This document shows positions 34,132 through 42,158 of a stretch of 64,000 nt of DNA, piece after piece (the first letter of the stretch is position 1; every line of letters starts with the position of its first letter). The position numbers were made by a program, and so were the translations under genes. The stretch covers positions 62,001-126,000 of the forward strand of contig CAYFMW010000001.1 in NCBI GenBank assembly GCA_964344335.1. Direction: 5' to 3'. This stretch comes from RUG11894 sp964344335. GTDB lineage: Bacteria; Bacillota; Clostridia; Peptostreptococcales; Anaerovoracaceae. Below the pieces are notes generated by a model. That model did no database searches. It saw only the letters and a program-made list of their open reading frames with translations, and had not been told where the DNA came from.

Positions 34132-35535
34132 CTACTTAACTTGGTAGATGCTGTCTATCTTGCTGCCGTCGCGATAGATTATCTCGGCAATCTCGCGTTC
34201 GCCCTTTTCGAGCCCTGCAGGCACTCCGCAGAGTTTTTCGGCTTCCGCCTTCAGATCGTGGATATCCGCGACCTTAATTCCCGCATCTTTCAGCCTCTCT
34301 GCAAGCTCCTTTCTTGCGGGGTTTACCGCGACACCCTTCTGGGTGACCAGAACATCTATGGTCTTGCCCGGTGTGCTGATGCAGAAGACGCGGTCTTTAA
34401 CTATCGGCAGACGCGCCCTCGAAAGCGGAGCGATTATCATGGAGAGCTTCGCCCCCGCAGCCGTGTCGCTGTGACCGCCGCTTCCGCCCATAATCTTACC
34501 GTTGGAATCCGTGTGCACATTTACATTGAAGTCCGTATCTATCTCGGTCGCGCCGAGGATTACGACATCCAGCGAGTCCACCGCCGCGGATTTAGCATCG
34601 GGCGACGCGTACATCATGGCGGAAACTTCCGTGTGCAGGGGGTTTTCCCTCAGCGACTCCACCGCCTTCAGGTCGAAGCACTGCACATCGATTAGGCTCT
34701 CGAAGCAGCCTTCGTTAAGCATTTCGACCATGTATCCGGTTATGCCGCCGCAGCCGAAGCTTCCTCGAATGTTTTTCTTGAGCATTATATCCTTCAGGAA
34801 CTGAGCCGCCGCAAGGGACGCTCCTCCGGCGCCGGTCTGGAACGAAAAACCGTCCCTTAAAAGTCCGCTCGCCTCTATAACCTTGGTCGCGGTCTGCGCC
34901 ATCACGAGGCCGACCGGATCCCGGGTAATCCTCGTCGTGCCGGAAACTATCCCCGCGGGATTTCCGATCTCGGGCACCTCGACCACCAAGTCGACATAGG
35001 TCTCGTCTATCGAGCGCATCGCGAGCGGGTGCGGAACGAGATTGTCAGTAACGAGCACGACCTTCTTCGCATGCATGGCATCCGCAAAGGCGTAGCCCAA
35101 AGAGCCGCAGGCGGATTTTCCGAGTTTTCCCGTAAAGTTGCCCATCTCGTCGGCCGCAGGTGCCGCGATAAATGCGACATCTATAGGAGTGCTGCCGTTT
35201 ACGATATCCGCTGCCCTTCCTCCGTGGGTGCGGAACTGCACGGGCTTCTCCATGAGCCCACCGCTTACGAGGCTGCCGAGCGCGGAGCTCATATAGTTTG
35301 TGAGCAGCTCCGTTACGACACCGTTCTTTATATGTTCAGCCAGAGGCAGATGGCAATCGAAAAGCGAACTCGCGTTTACGGACAAATCCTTTATGCCCAT
35401 TTCGGCGATTTCGTCCATAACCATGTTCAGCACATAGTCGCCGTTTCGTAGGTGGTGGTGGAAGGAAATCCTGTCTCCGTCTTTAAGTCCTGCGAGCTTT
35501 ATGGCTTCGCGCAGGCTTTTTACAAGTTTGTTCAC
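34132..35535 (-). CDS. citF: Citrate/citramalate lyase alpha subunit, CitF
   Basis: The 467-residue subunit is the CoA-transferase-type component that swaps acetyl for citryl or citramalyl on the carrier protein. Typical stretches are DGDRISFHHHLRNGDYVLNMVM, FSFQTGAGGASLAAAQFL and TEIDTDFNVNVHTDSNGKIMGGSGGHSDTAAGAKL. It lacks about 40 residues at the N-terminus compared with usual CitF (about 510 residues): it begins directly at KLVKSLREAIKLAGLKDG. The citE stop is adjacent to its start, so no hidden upstream extension exists. It could be a citramalate-lyase-specific variant. Confidence 0.92.
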   Translation of the reverse strand: MNKLVKSLREAIKLAGLKDGDRISFHHHLRNGDYVLNMVMDEIAEMGIKDLSVNASSLFDCHLPLAEHIKNGVVTELLTNYMSSALGSLVSGGLMEKPVQFRTHGGRAADIVNGSTPIDVAFIAAPAADEMGNFTGKLGKSACGSLGYAFADAMHAKKVVLVTDNLVPHPLAMRSIDETYVDLVVEVPEIGNPAGIVSGTTRITRDPVGLVMAQTATKVIEASGLLRDGFSFQTGAGGASLAAAQFLKDIMLKKNIRGSFGCGGITGYMVEMLNEGCFESLIDVQCFDLKAVESLRENPLHTEVSAMMYASPDAKSAAVDSLDVVILGATEIDTDFNVNVHTDSNGKIMGGSGGHSDTAAGAKLSMIIAPLSRARLPIVKDRVFCISTPGKTIDVLVTQKGVAVNPARKELAERLKDAGIKVADIHDLKAEAEKLCGVPAGLEKGEREIAEIIYRDGSKIDSIYQVK

Positions 35536-36414
35536 TTATTCGTCCTCCCTTCCTAGACCCAGGGCTTCGGCCATCTTTATGGTCTGCTCCGCCCTCATAA
35601 CTATGGGCTTGTCTATCATCTTGCCTCTAAGCGCGACGGCTCCTCTGCCCTGCTCTTTTGCCAGCCTTATGGCCTTGATAACCTCGTAGGCATAGTCTAT
35701 CTCCTTTTCGCTCGGGCTGAAGGCCTCGTTTATCGCATCCAGATGCCTAGGAGAGATGGACGCCTTTCCTGTAAAGCCCAGAGCCTTGGCAAAAGCCGCA
35801 TCCGCTCTTATACCCTCGTCGTCGTTTACATCGGTGAAGGGGGTATCGTAGGCATCCTTGCCCGCGGCGCGCGCCGCCATCACTATTCGGCCTCTGGCGT
35901 AGAATATCTCCTTGCCTTCCTTCGTCCTCTCGCAGCGAAGGTCTGCAGACAGATCCTCAGCGCCGAGGAAGATCGCCACGACTCTGTCGGATGCCGAGGT
36001 TATCTCGTAGGCGTTTTCGATGCCGAGGGCGGTTTCAATCAGCGGCATCAACCGGACTGAATTTTTCTCCATGCCGAGCCTTTCTTCGGCCTCGCTCATG
36101 TAGGAGTCGAACTGCAGTACATCCTCCGCGCAGGAAGTCTTCGGAGTCATTATCAGCTCGGGCCTGCAGGGCATCATCTCGTCCAAATCCTTCTTCCAGT
36201 AGGGCGTGTCGAGAGAATTTATCCTTATAATCTTTTCTATGCCGCGAAACTCCAAGGTCTTAAGGGCATTGCGAACGAGAACCCTCGCAGCATCCTTTTG
36301 GTCGGGAGCGACGGCATCTTCGAGGTCGAGAATTATTGCATCCGCCCCGAGGGAATCTCCGTTGAGTATAAGGTTCGGCGTGTTTCCCGGCAGAAACAGC
36401 ATGGATCTACGCAT
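35536..36414 (-). CDS. citE: Citrate/citramalate lyase beta subunit, CitE
   Basis: The 292-residue TIM-barrel subunit cleaves the acyl-carrier thioester to acetyl-carrier and oxoacid. It starts RRSMLFLPGNTPNLILNGDSLGADAIILDLEDAV, with the metal-binding Glu/Asp later in AIFLGAEDLSADLRCERTKEG. The start at 36414 follows AAAGGAGGAG and overlaps the citD stop by 8 bases; an upstream ATG at 36438 is less likely. With citramalate the products are acetate and pyruvate; with citrate, acetate and oxaloacetate. Confidence 0.93.
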   Translation of the reverse strand: MRRSMLFLPGNTPNLILNGDSLGADAIILDLEDAVAPDQKDAARVLVRNALKTLEFRGIEKIIRINSLDTPYWKKDLDEMMPCRPELIMTPKTSCAEDVLQFDSYMSEAEERLGMEKNSVRLMPLIETALGIENAYEITSASDRVVAIFLGAEDLSADLRCERTKEGKEIFYARGRIVMAARAAGKDAYDTPFTDVNDDEGIRADAAFAKALGFTGKASISPRHLDAINEAFSPSEKEIDYAYEVIKAIRLAKEQGRGAVALRGKMIDKPIVMRAEQTIKMAEALGLGREDE

Positions 36415-36685
36415 CTTCTCCTCCTTTCGCCCTCGCAATCAGGGTTTCGAGCCTCGCTCTTAAGGTACACTCGAGCGCACCCTTATCTATCATGTTAAGT
36501 TTGGCGTTCTCGATGCCGGATTCGCTTAGCATTTCAGCCGCGAGCGCCCGTATCGAGTCTCCGAACTGCCTTTCGACCACGGATTGCAGAACTATTTCTA
36601 TCCCCTCGTCCGCAGGTTCCAGCTCCATATATACATCGCTGGATTCCAATGTCCCGCAGGAGGCTTTACAAATTTTAAAACGCAT
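36407..36685 (-). CDS. citD: Citrate/citramalate lyase acyl carrier protein, CitD
   Basis: The 92-residue gamma subunit carries the phosphoribosyl-dephospho-CoA group on a serine in the GTLESSD motif (Ser15 or Ser16). The pattern VERQFGDSIRALAAEML and DKGALECTLRARLE is typical. It is the first gene of the citDEF-hydratase operon, with a vegetative promoter about 30 bases upstream. No citX or citG for prosthetic group synthesis is in the window; citC lies at 8.4 kb. Confidence 0.93.
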   Translation of the reverse strand: MRFKICKASCGTLESSDVYMELEPADEGIEIVLQSVVERQFGDSIRALAAEMLSESGIENAKLNMIDKGALECTLRARLETLIARAKGGEDA

Positions 36686-36715
36686 GACATCCTTCCTTTC
36701 GATTAAGATTATTCA

Positions 36716-36744
36716 ATTATATATTGTATTTTTAGGCCTTTCAA
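36716..36744 (-). promoter_or_regulatory. Promoter of the citDEF operon
   Basis: On the minus strand TTGAAA and TATAAT are separated by 17 bases, ending about 31 bases before the citD start. This is a strong vegetative match. Confidence 0.7.
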
Positions 36745-36872
36745 CCACTACGGGTCTTTTCAATTTGAAGTGGAATAAGGTATACTGTTATTTGGTAGAA
36801 ATTGCAATCAGAGGGGGGGTGCGGCACCCTGCAGGCTTCCATACCTGCGCAGAATTGCCGCGGGAGGAAAAC

Positions 36873-37814
36873 ATGGCATTCTTTGACTCGACGAACTCAC
36901 ATCTTTACAGCGTCTACTTCGCTCCCCGCGGGGCGGCGAGGATGTTCGCCATGGGCGCGATGATTTCACAATTGCACCTCAGCCCTTTCGACCACATAAT
37001 AGGCATAATCGGAGAGTCGGGAGCCGGCAAATCCATGCTGATAAAGGGAATGTTTCCGGGCCTTGAGCTCACCAACGACGACGCCGGAGTTAATGTCCGA
37101 CCGCTTCCTCTGCTCAACCAGGAAGAGGAGAATGTGTTTTATGTCCCGCATACCTATCATGTCGATGTGCGCTTCGAGCTCGGATTTACGCAGCCCGGAG
37201 TTTTGGCGGATGTAATTATGCAGGCCAAGAGACGCGACCGAAGGGTGGTTATCGAGCACTACGATATGCTCCACCGCTATATACCCGATATCCCGGATAT
37301 GTTGATAGGATTGGGAGAGGAGATTCTCGTCACCAGACCCACACTCTTCGGCCCCAAGCCCGAGGAAGTTCACAAGGTCGTGGCGCGCTCCATTAAGTTC
37401 CGCCAGATGGCTCATAGCGCGGAAGACCTTTGCGAGAAATACCTCTCGGAGGAAATCTATAATCGGGCGACTCACGGCGATATAAGAAAAGGATTTGTCA
37501 TTAAATTTCCGGGCGCGGAAAAGCCCGATATAGATCTGGATGCGATGGAGGCTGCGGTGCTCGAGGATATAGCGAGTGATATTCCGATAAGCTATGTGGA
37601 TCAGAAACATATCAGTTTCGGAGGGGATATTCAGTTCTGCACCGGTCCGCGCACCCATGTAAAGTCCACCGGGATGATAGAAAATTTCCGATTGATAAAG
37701 CCCCTGATATATGACCCTCAGAGAAATGAGTGGCTGCTCGTCGGCAGGGTCGGTCCGGATGAGGGAGGGAAGCTGTCGGCGGTTAACAGCATGGATATAC
37801 AAAATGTCTTCTAA
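36873..37814 (+). CDS. P-loop protein with alanyl-tRNA-synthetase second-additional-domain-like part
   Basis: The 313-residue protein has a Walker A motif GESGAGKSMLIKGMFPG (residues about 50-66) near the N-terminus and a C-terminal part with THGDIRKGFV and CTGPRTHVKSTG. The latter is like the histidine/cysteine signature of AlaX/AlaRS editing-type domains. Clostridial relatives are annotated by that domain name, as far as recalled, and no function is established. The start at 36873 follows GGGAGGAAAAC; the long frame upstream is not coding. It overlaps radA by 11 bases. Confidence 0.7.
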   Translation: MAFFDSTNSHLYSVYFAPRGAARMFAMGAMISQLHLSPFDHIIGIIGESGAGKSMLIKGMFPGLELTNDDAGVNVRPLPLLNQEEENVFYVPHTYHVDVRFELGFTQPGVLADVIMQAKRRDRRVVIEHYDMLHRYIPDIPDMLIGLGEEILVTRPTLFGPKPEEVHKVVARSIKFRQMAHSAEDLCEKYLSEEIYNRATHGDIRKGFVIKFPGAEKPDIDLDAMEAAVLEDIASDIPISYVDQKHISFGGDIQFCTGPRTHVKSTGMIENFRLIKPLIYDPQRNEWLLVGRVGPDEGGKLSAVNSMDIQNVF

Positions 37815-39195
37815 GAAAGTAAAGACGGTATTCGTGTGCCGCGAATGCGGATACGAAAGCCCTAAGTGGATGGGTCAGTGCATATGCGGCGCCTGGAACT
37901 CCTTTACGGAAGAAAAGCTGCGGGAGGATGACGGCGCGGACGGGGGGCGCAAGGGATTTTTACCCGCGTCCGCTCTGCGCTCTTCTAAACCCGTCAGAAT
38001 AGGCGAGGTCGCAAGCAGCGCTGCAAGCAGGATGGACACCGGCATAGGAGAGCTCAACCGGGTGCTGGGCGGCGGCCTGGTGCGCGGCAGCATAGCCCTT
38101 ATTACAGGTGAGCCCGGTATAGGAAAGTCCACTCTCATAATACAGGCCGCGGCCAATATTGCCGAGCGCGAGGGGACCGTACTCTATGTCTCCGGCGAGG
38201 AGTCGGAGGAACAGATAAAGATGCGCTCCGACAGGGTCTGCAGGGCGAATATGGAGAATCTCTATTTACAGGCCGAGACGAATATGGAGAGGATTGCGGC
38301 TGCTGTGGAAGAGCTTGCGCCTGTCTTTCTTGTAATCGACTCGATACAGACCATGTATTGTCCCGATCTTGCTTCCGCTCCGGGGAGCGTCTCTCAGGTG
38401 AGAGCCTGCGGCAGCGCGCTGCTTTCCATGGCCAAGAATATGGATATGGCGGTTTTTACAGTCGCTCATGTTACCAAGAGCGGGGAGATTGCGGGCCCTA
38501 AGACCGTCGAGCATATGGTGGATGCGGTTCTGCAGTTTTCGGGAGAGAGGCACAGGGATCTCCGTATCCTAAGGTCGCTCAAGAACCGATTCGGGACGAC
38601 CAGCGAGATCGGAGCCTTTGAGATGGGAGAAGACGGGCTGAGCGAGGTGGCGAATCTCTCGGGAAGCTTTATGGAAGGTTTTGAGGACTCCTCGGAAGGC
38701 GCGGTAGCGACCGCTGTCTACGAGGGCACCAGGCCTCTGCTGCTTGAGGTTCAGGCGCTGACAGCTCCCTGCGGGATAGGCTTTGCAAGGAGGAGCGCCA
38801 TAGGTATGGACACGAGCAGGCTTAACATGATTATAGCCGTGCTCGAGCGGAAGACGGGGCTCACGCTGATAAACAGGGATATATATGTGAATATCGTCGG
38901 GGGGCTTCATCCGGAAGGGACCTCGGCGGATCTTGCGGCGGCCCTTGCGATTTGGTCCGCGGAAAAGGGCGAAGCCATAGACCACCGCTGCCTTGTGATA
39001 GGCGAGATCGGCCTTACCGGAGATCTGAGGCCTGTAATGCAGGCGGAGAAGCTCTGCAAAGAGGCGGGGCGCATGGGGTTTTCGCAGATTATACTTCCCG
39101 AACGAAGCCTTCAGGGTATAAAGAATGCCCCCGAAGGAGTTGTTCTTAAGGGAGTTAAGACTCTTGCGGAAGCTATTTCTCTGGTGAAAAAATAG
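37804..39195 (+). CDS. radA: DNA repair protein RadA
   Basis: The 463-residue RecA-like protein promotes branch migration in recombination. It has an N-terminal C4 zinc finger (CRECGYESPKWMGQCICGAW), Walker A GEPGIGKST, the RadA-specific KNRFG motif (LKNRFGTTSEIGAFEM) and a C-terminal Lon-protease-like domain. The start at 37804 gives the usual MSSKKVKTVFVC opening and lies inside the end of the preceding gene. In most Clostridia disA follows radA; here a two-component system follows instead. Confidence 0.95.
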   Translation: MSSKKVKTVFVCRECGYESPKWMGQCICGAWNSFTEEKLREDDGADGGRKGFLPASALRSSKPVRIGEVASSAASRMDTGIGELNRVLGGGLVRGSIALITGEPGIGKSTLIIQAAANIAEREGTVLYVSGEESEEQIKMRSDRVCRANMENLYLQAETNMERIAAAVEELAPVFLVIDSIQTMYCPDLASAPGSVSQVRACGSALLSMAKNMDMAVFTVAHVTKSGEIAGPKTVEHMVDAVLQFSGERHRDLRILRSLKNRFGTTSEIGAFEMGEDGLSEVANLSGSFMEGFEDSSEGAVATAVYEGTRPLLLEVQALTAPCGIGFARRSAIGMDTSRLNMIIAVLERKTGLTLINRDIYVNIVGGLHPEGTSADLAAALAIWSAEKGEAIDHRCLVIGEIGLTGDLRPVMQAEKLCKEAGRMGFSQIILPERSLQGIKNAPEGVVLKGVKTLAEAISLVKK

Positions 39196-39265
39196 AAGGT
39201 CGTGAGCGCTGAGACGGCGAAAGACAGAAAAGCCTAAGCCTGAGCACGACGGGAAGGAAAAAAAC

Positions 39266-39940
39266 ATGGCCAGGATATTGATAGTTGACGACGAAGCGAA
39301 GATAAGGGAAGTAATAAAGGAGTACGCCGAGTTCAACCATTACGAGACCGACGAGGCCGGAGACGGCATGGAGGCCGTAAATAAGTGTTTGACCGAAGAC
39401 TACGACCTTATAATAATGGACATAATGATGCCCAGACTCGACGGATTCTCCGCGTGCAAGGAGATAAAAAAGGCGAAGGACATACCGGTGATAATGCTCT
39501 CGGCCAGAGGAGAGGAGTACGATAAGCTCTTCGGTTTTGAGCTCGGTATAGACGATTATGTCGTCAAACCTTTCAGTCCCAAGGAGCTTATGGCTCGCGT
39601 GGCCGCTGTGCTGGCCAGAAAGAACGCCGCAAGGAGCGGCAATCGGAGCCCGGAGCTGGTCTCCGGAGACTTGGTTCTCAACAAAGAAAGCAGGACCGTC
39701 GAGATTGCGGGCAGGCGCATAGAGCTCACCTTAAAGGAATACGAGTTGCTCGCCTATCTGATGGAGAACAAGAACATAGCGCTCTCAAGAGATAAGCTGC
39801 TTCAGGACATCTGGGGCTACGACTTCTTCGGCGACGATCGCACTATAGACACCCACATAAAGAATCTGCGCAGCAGACTCGGCGATTACAGAAATAAAAT
39901 TACTACGGTAAGGGGTGTAGGTTACAAGTTCGAAGATTGA
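39266..39940 (+). CDS. OmpR family response regulator
   Basis: The 224-residue protein has a receiver domain (acidic pocket DDE near residue 9, phosphorylated Asp in DLIIMDIMMPRLDG, Lys in VVKPFSPKEL) and a C-terminal winged helix (VEIAGRRIELTLKEYELLAYL ... DTHIKNLRSRLGD). It is 1 base upstream of its partner kinase. The controlled genes are unknown. AAGGAAAAAAAC precedes the ATG. Confidence 0.94.
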   Translation: MARILIVDDEAKIREVIKEYAEFNHYETDEAGDGMEAVNKCLTEDYDLIIMDIMMPRLDGFSACKEIKKAKDIPVIMLSARGEEYDKLFGFELGIDDYVVKPFSPKELMARVAAVLARKNAARSGNRSPELVSGDLVLNKESRTVEIAGRRIELTLKEYELLAYLMENKNIALSRDKLLQDIWGYDFFGDDRTIDTHIKNLRSRLGDYRNKITTVRGVGYKFED

Positions 39941-39941
39941 G

Positions 39942-41426
39942 ATGGCAAGCGAAAGGCCCGCGGGGACAACTAAAACAAAAGGAATGTTCAAATCAGGCAG
40001 CGTGCGCTACAAGCTCACGATGTATTTTATTCTCTTTGCCCTGATATTTACGGTAACGCTCTGGTTGCTTCAGACGATGTTTTTGGAGAACAACTACGAG
40101 AGCGCCATGGGGGACAAGATGCAGTCCGCCGTCAACCTCCTAAGCGTCTCCTATGCGGATCTTCCGGAGCTGGACAGCGAGCTCTTTATGCAGCAGATGA
40201 TTGACCTGTCCACGCAGAACGACCTCTATTTCTATATAGAGGCAAGAGACGGTTCGTTCACCATCACCTCCACCGACGAAGCATCAACCGGCAGACTCTA
40301 TTACTATGCGAAGGACGGCGTCGATCTCGCGCGCGAAAGGCTTGCGGCAAGCGAAGGAAAGCCCGTCACTCTGAAATTGACTACCACCGATAAGGCGGAT
40401 TCGCTGACCATGGTGTATGCCGCAAAAGTCGAGAGCCGCTATAGGTCCAGCATAAATTTATTCGCGTTCGCGCCGCTCACGCCGATGGGGCCGGCCGTGG
40501 GTATTTTGGCCGCTCAACTCCTGCGGGTCACCGTCGTGTCTCTGATTGCCGCCTGCGGCATAGCGCTCTACATCTCGGGTCGCATAGCCAAGCCGATAAC
40601 GGATATAACCCGCAGCGCTTCCCGCCTTGCGGAAGGCGATTACGATGTTGAATTTCAGGGTTCGGCCTACGACGAGATAGACGAGCTCGCCGGAACTCTC
40701 AACTACACGGCGCGCGAACTCTCCAAAAGCGAGGCTCTGCGCCGCGATCTTATGGCTAATGTCTCCCACGATCTGCGAACCCCACTTACTATGGTCAAGT
40801 CCTATGCGGAGATGATCAGGGATATCTCCGGAGACAATCCCGAAAAACGCGACGAGCATATCAATGTAATCATCCGTGAGGCCGACCGGCTGAGCTATCT
40901 CGTTAACGACATCCTCGCTCTTTCCCGGCTTCAGGCCGGAGTGGATGCGATGCGCCTTGAAGCAGTCGATATCCAGGACTGCGCGGCAGGCGTTGTGGAG
41001 ACCTATCAGGTGCTCGAGGAACAGGAGGCCTTCCGCTTTGAATTTGTGACCCTTCCGCAGACGATAATGGTAAGCGCCGACCGCCATCGCATAGCTCAGG
41101 TTATATCCAACTTTCTTTCCAATGCTATCAGATACAGCGAGGAGAGCAGGGATATAAAGATCGAGTTCGAGGAGGACGGCGACAGCATTAAATTCTCCGT
41201 CACCGACCACGGCATAGGCATAGCGCAGGAAGATCTGCAGAGTATCTGGAACCGCTACGAACGGGCAAGCAGCCGCGGACAGCGTTCCAAGGAGGGTACG
41301 GGTCTGGGCCTTTCCATAAGCAAGGAGATACTGCAGAGGCATGGCGCAAAGTATGGCGTGGAGAGTCGTGTAGGCGAGGGCAGCGTCTTTTGGTTCTCGC
41401 TGCCAATCTTAAAAGAACGGAATTAA
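39942..41426 (+). CDS. Sensor histidine kinase
   Basis: The 494-residue kinase has two membrane segments (about residues 28-46 and 185-207) flanking an extracellular sensor of about 140 residues, a HAMP domain, the H-box NVSHDLRTPLTMVKSY with the phosphorylated His, and HATPase motifs (NFLSNAIRYS, DHGIGI, GTGLGLSIS). It pairs with the regulator upstream. The signal is unknown. Confidence 0.94.
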   Translation: MASERPAGTTKTKGMFKSGSVRYKLTMYFILFALIFTVTLWLLQTMFLENNYESAMGDKMQSAVNLLSVSYADLPELDSELFMQQMIDLSTQNDLYFYIEARDGSFTITSTDEASTGRLYYYAKDGVDLARERLAASEGKPVTLKLTTTDKADSLTMVYAAKVESRYRSSINLFAFAPLTPMGPAVGILAAQLLRVTVVSLIAACGIALYISGRIAKPITDITRSASRLAEGDYDVEFQGSAYDEIDELAGTLNYTARELSKSEALRRDLMANVSHDLRTPLTMVKSYAEMIRDISGDNPEKRDEHINVIIREADRLSYLVNDILALSRLQAGVDAMRLEAVDIQDCAAGVVETYQVLEEQEAFRFEFVTLPQTIMVSADRHRIAQVISNFLSNAIRYSEESRDIKIEFEEDGDSIKFSVTDHGIGIAQEDLQSIWNRYERASSRGQRSKEGTGLGLSISKEILQRHGAKYGVESRVGEGSVFWFSLPILKERN

Positions 41427-41561
41427 GCTTAGGCATCCTTGCCGAATTGTTTAAAGCTCTTTTGCGCTTCCCGAAAATTTTAATGAATGCGAATCTCTCT
41501 TCAAAGCATGGGAAATCAGGCTCGGAAGGTAATTCGCGAATGCTTCGGCCTGCCTTAAAGT

Positions 41562-41590
41562 TTGACTAATTCCCCCAGAAAATGTATAAT
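41562..41590 (+). promoter_or_regulatory. Promoter of the carD gene
   Basis: TTGACT and TATAAT are separated by exactly 17 bases, a near-consensus vegetative promoter. The expected start of transcription (about 41597) is only about 11 bases before the ATG, so the mRNA leader is just long enough for the GGAGGAG site. Confidence 0.8.
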
Positions 41591-41607
41591 ATCTTTGGAG
41601 GAGTATC

Positions 41608-42081
41608 ATGTTTTCTGTAGGAGATAAAGTAGTATACCCGATGCATGGCGCGGGGGTAATACAGGACATCGAAGAAAAAAACATTCTCGGAGAGACGAGA
41701 TCGTATTATATTCTGCGCATTCCTCACGGAAAGCTGAGAATTATGGTGCCCGTCAACGGCTCAGAGGCCGCGGGCCTGCGGCCTGTGGTCAGCGTCAAAA
41801 AGATCGACGAGGTAATGGAAGTGCTCGCCTCCGACTCCACTCCGATGGACGACAATTGGAACAGGAGAACCAGAGAGAATATGGATAAGCTCCGCACAGG
41901 AAATCCATGCATGGTTGCGGAAGTAATAAGAAACCTCACAAGGGTGGAGAGAACCAAGAAGCTCTCCATGGGGGAAAAGAAGCTGCTCGTCAATGCCCGC
42001 CAGATACTCGCCAGCGAAATAGTTTTGGTTAAGGGCATATCCGAAGAGAGCGCGCTCGATAAGATAGACAGGACCGTCTAG
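41608..42081 (+). CDS. CarD family transcriptional regulator
   Basis: The 157-residue protein has the CarD/TRCF RNA-polymerase-interacting domain (FSVGDKVVYPMHGAGVIQDIEEK...YYILRIPHGKLRIMVPV, residues 2-60) followed by a helical DNA-contacting domain. CarD proteins bind RNA polymerase beta and stabilise open complexes at promoters. The start follows TTGGAGGAG. It sits between a two-component system and a PIN/TRAM protein, the usual neighbourhood for clostridial carD. Confidence 0.92.
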   Translation: MFSVGDKVVYPMHGAGVIQDIEEKNILGETRSYYILRIPHGKLRIMVPVNGSEAAGLRPVVSVKKIDEVMEVLASDSTPMDDNWNRRTRENMDKLRTGNPCMVAEVIRNLTRVERTKKLSMGEKKLLVNARQILASEIVLVKGISEESALDKIDRTV

Positions 42082-42158
42082 CTCACCGCTGTTCGGCCTG
42101 CTGCTTTTAACATATTACAATAAAATTATAAAGAAACGGAGGAATTTAAAGAAATCAA

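Noticed and set aside
36492..36872. Upstream extension of the P-loop gene to the first ATG
   Set aside because: The stretch is antisense to citD and its promoter; the GGGAGGAAAAC site before 36873 marks the real start.
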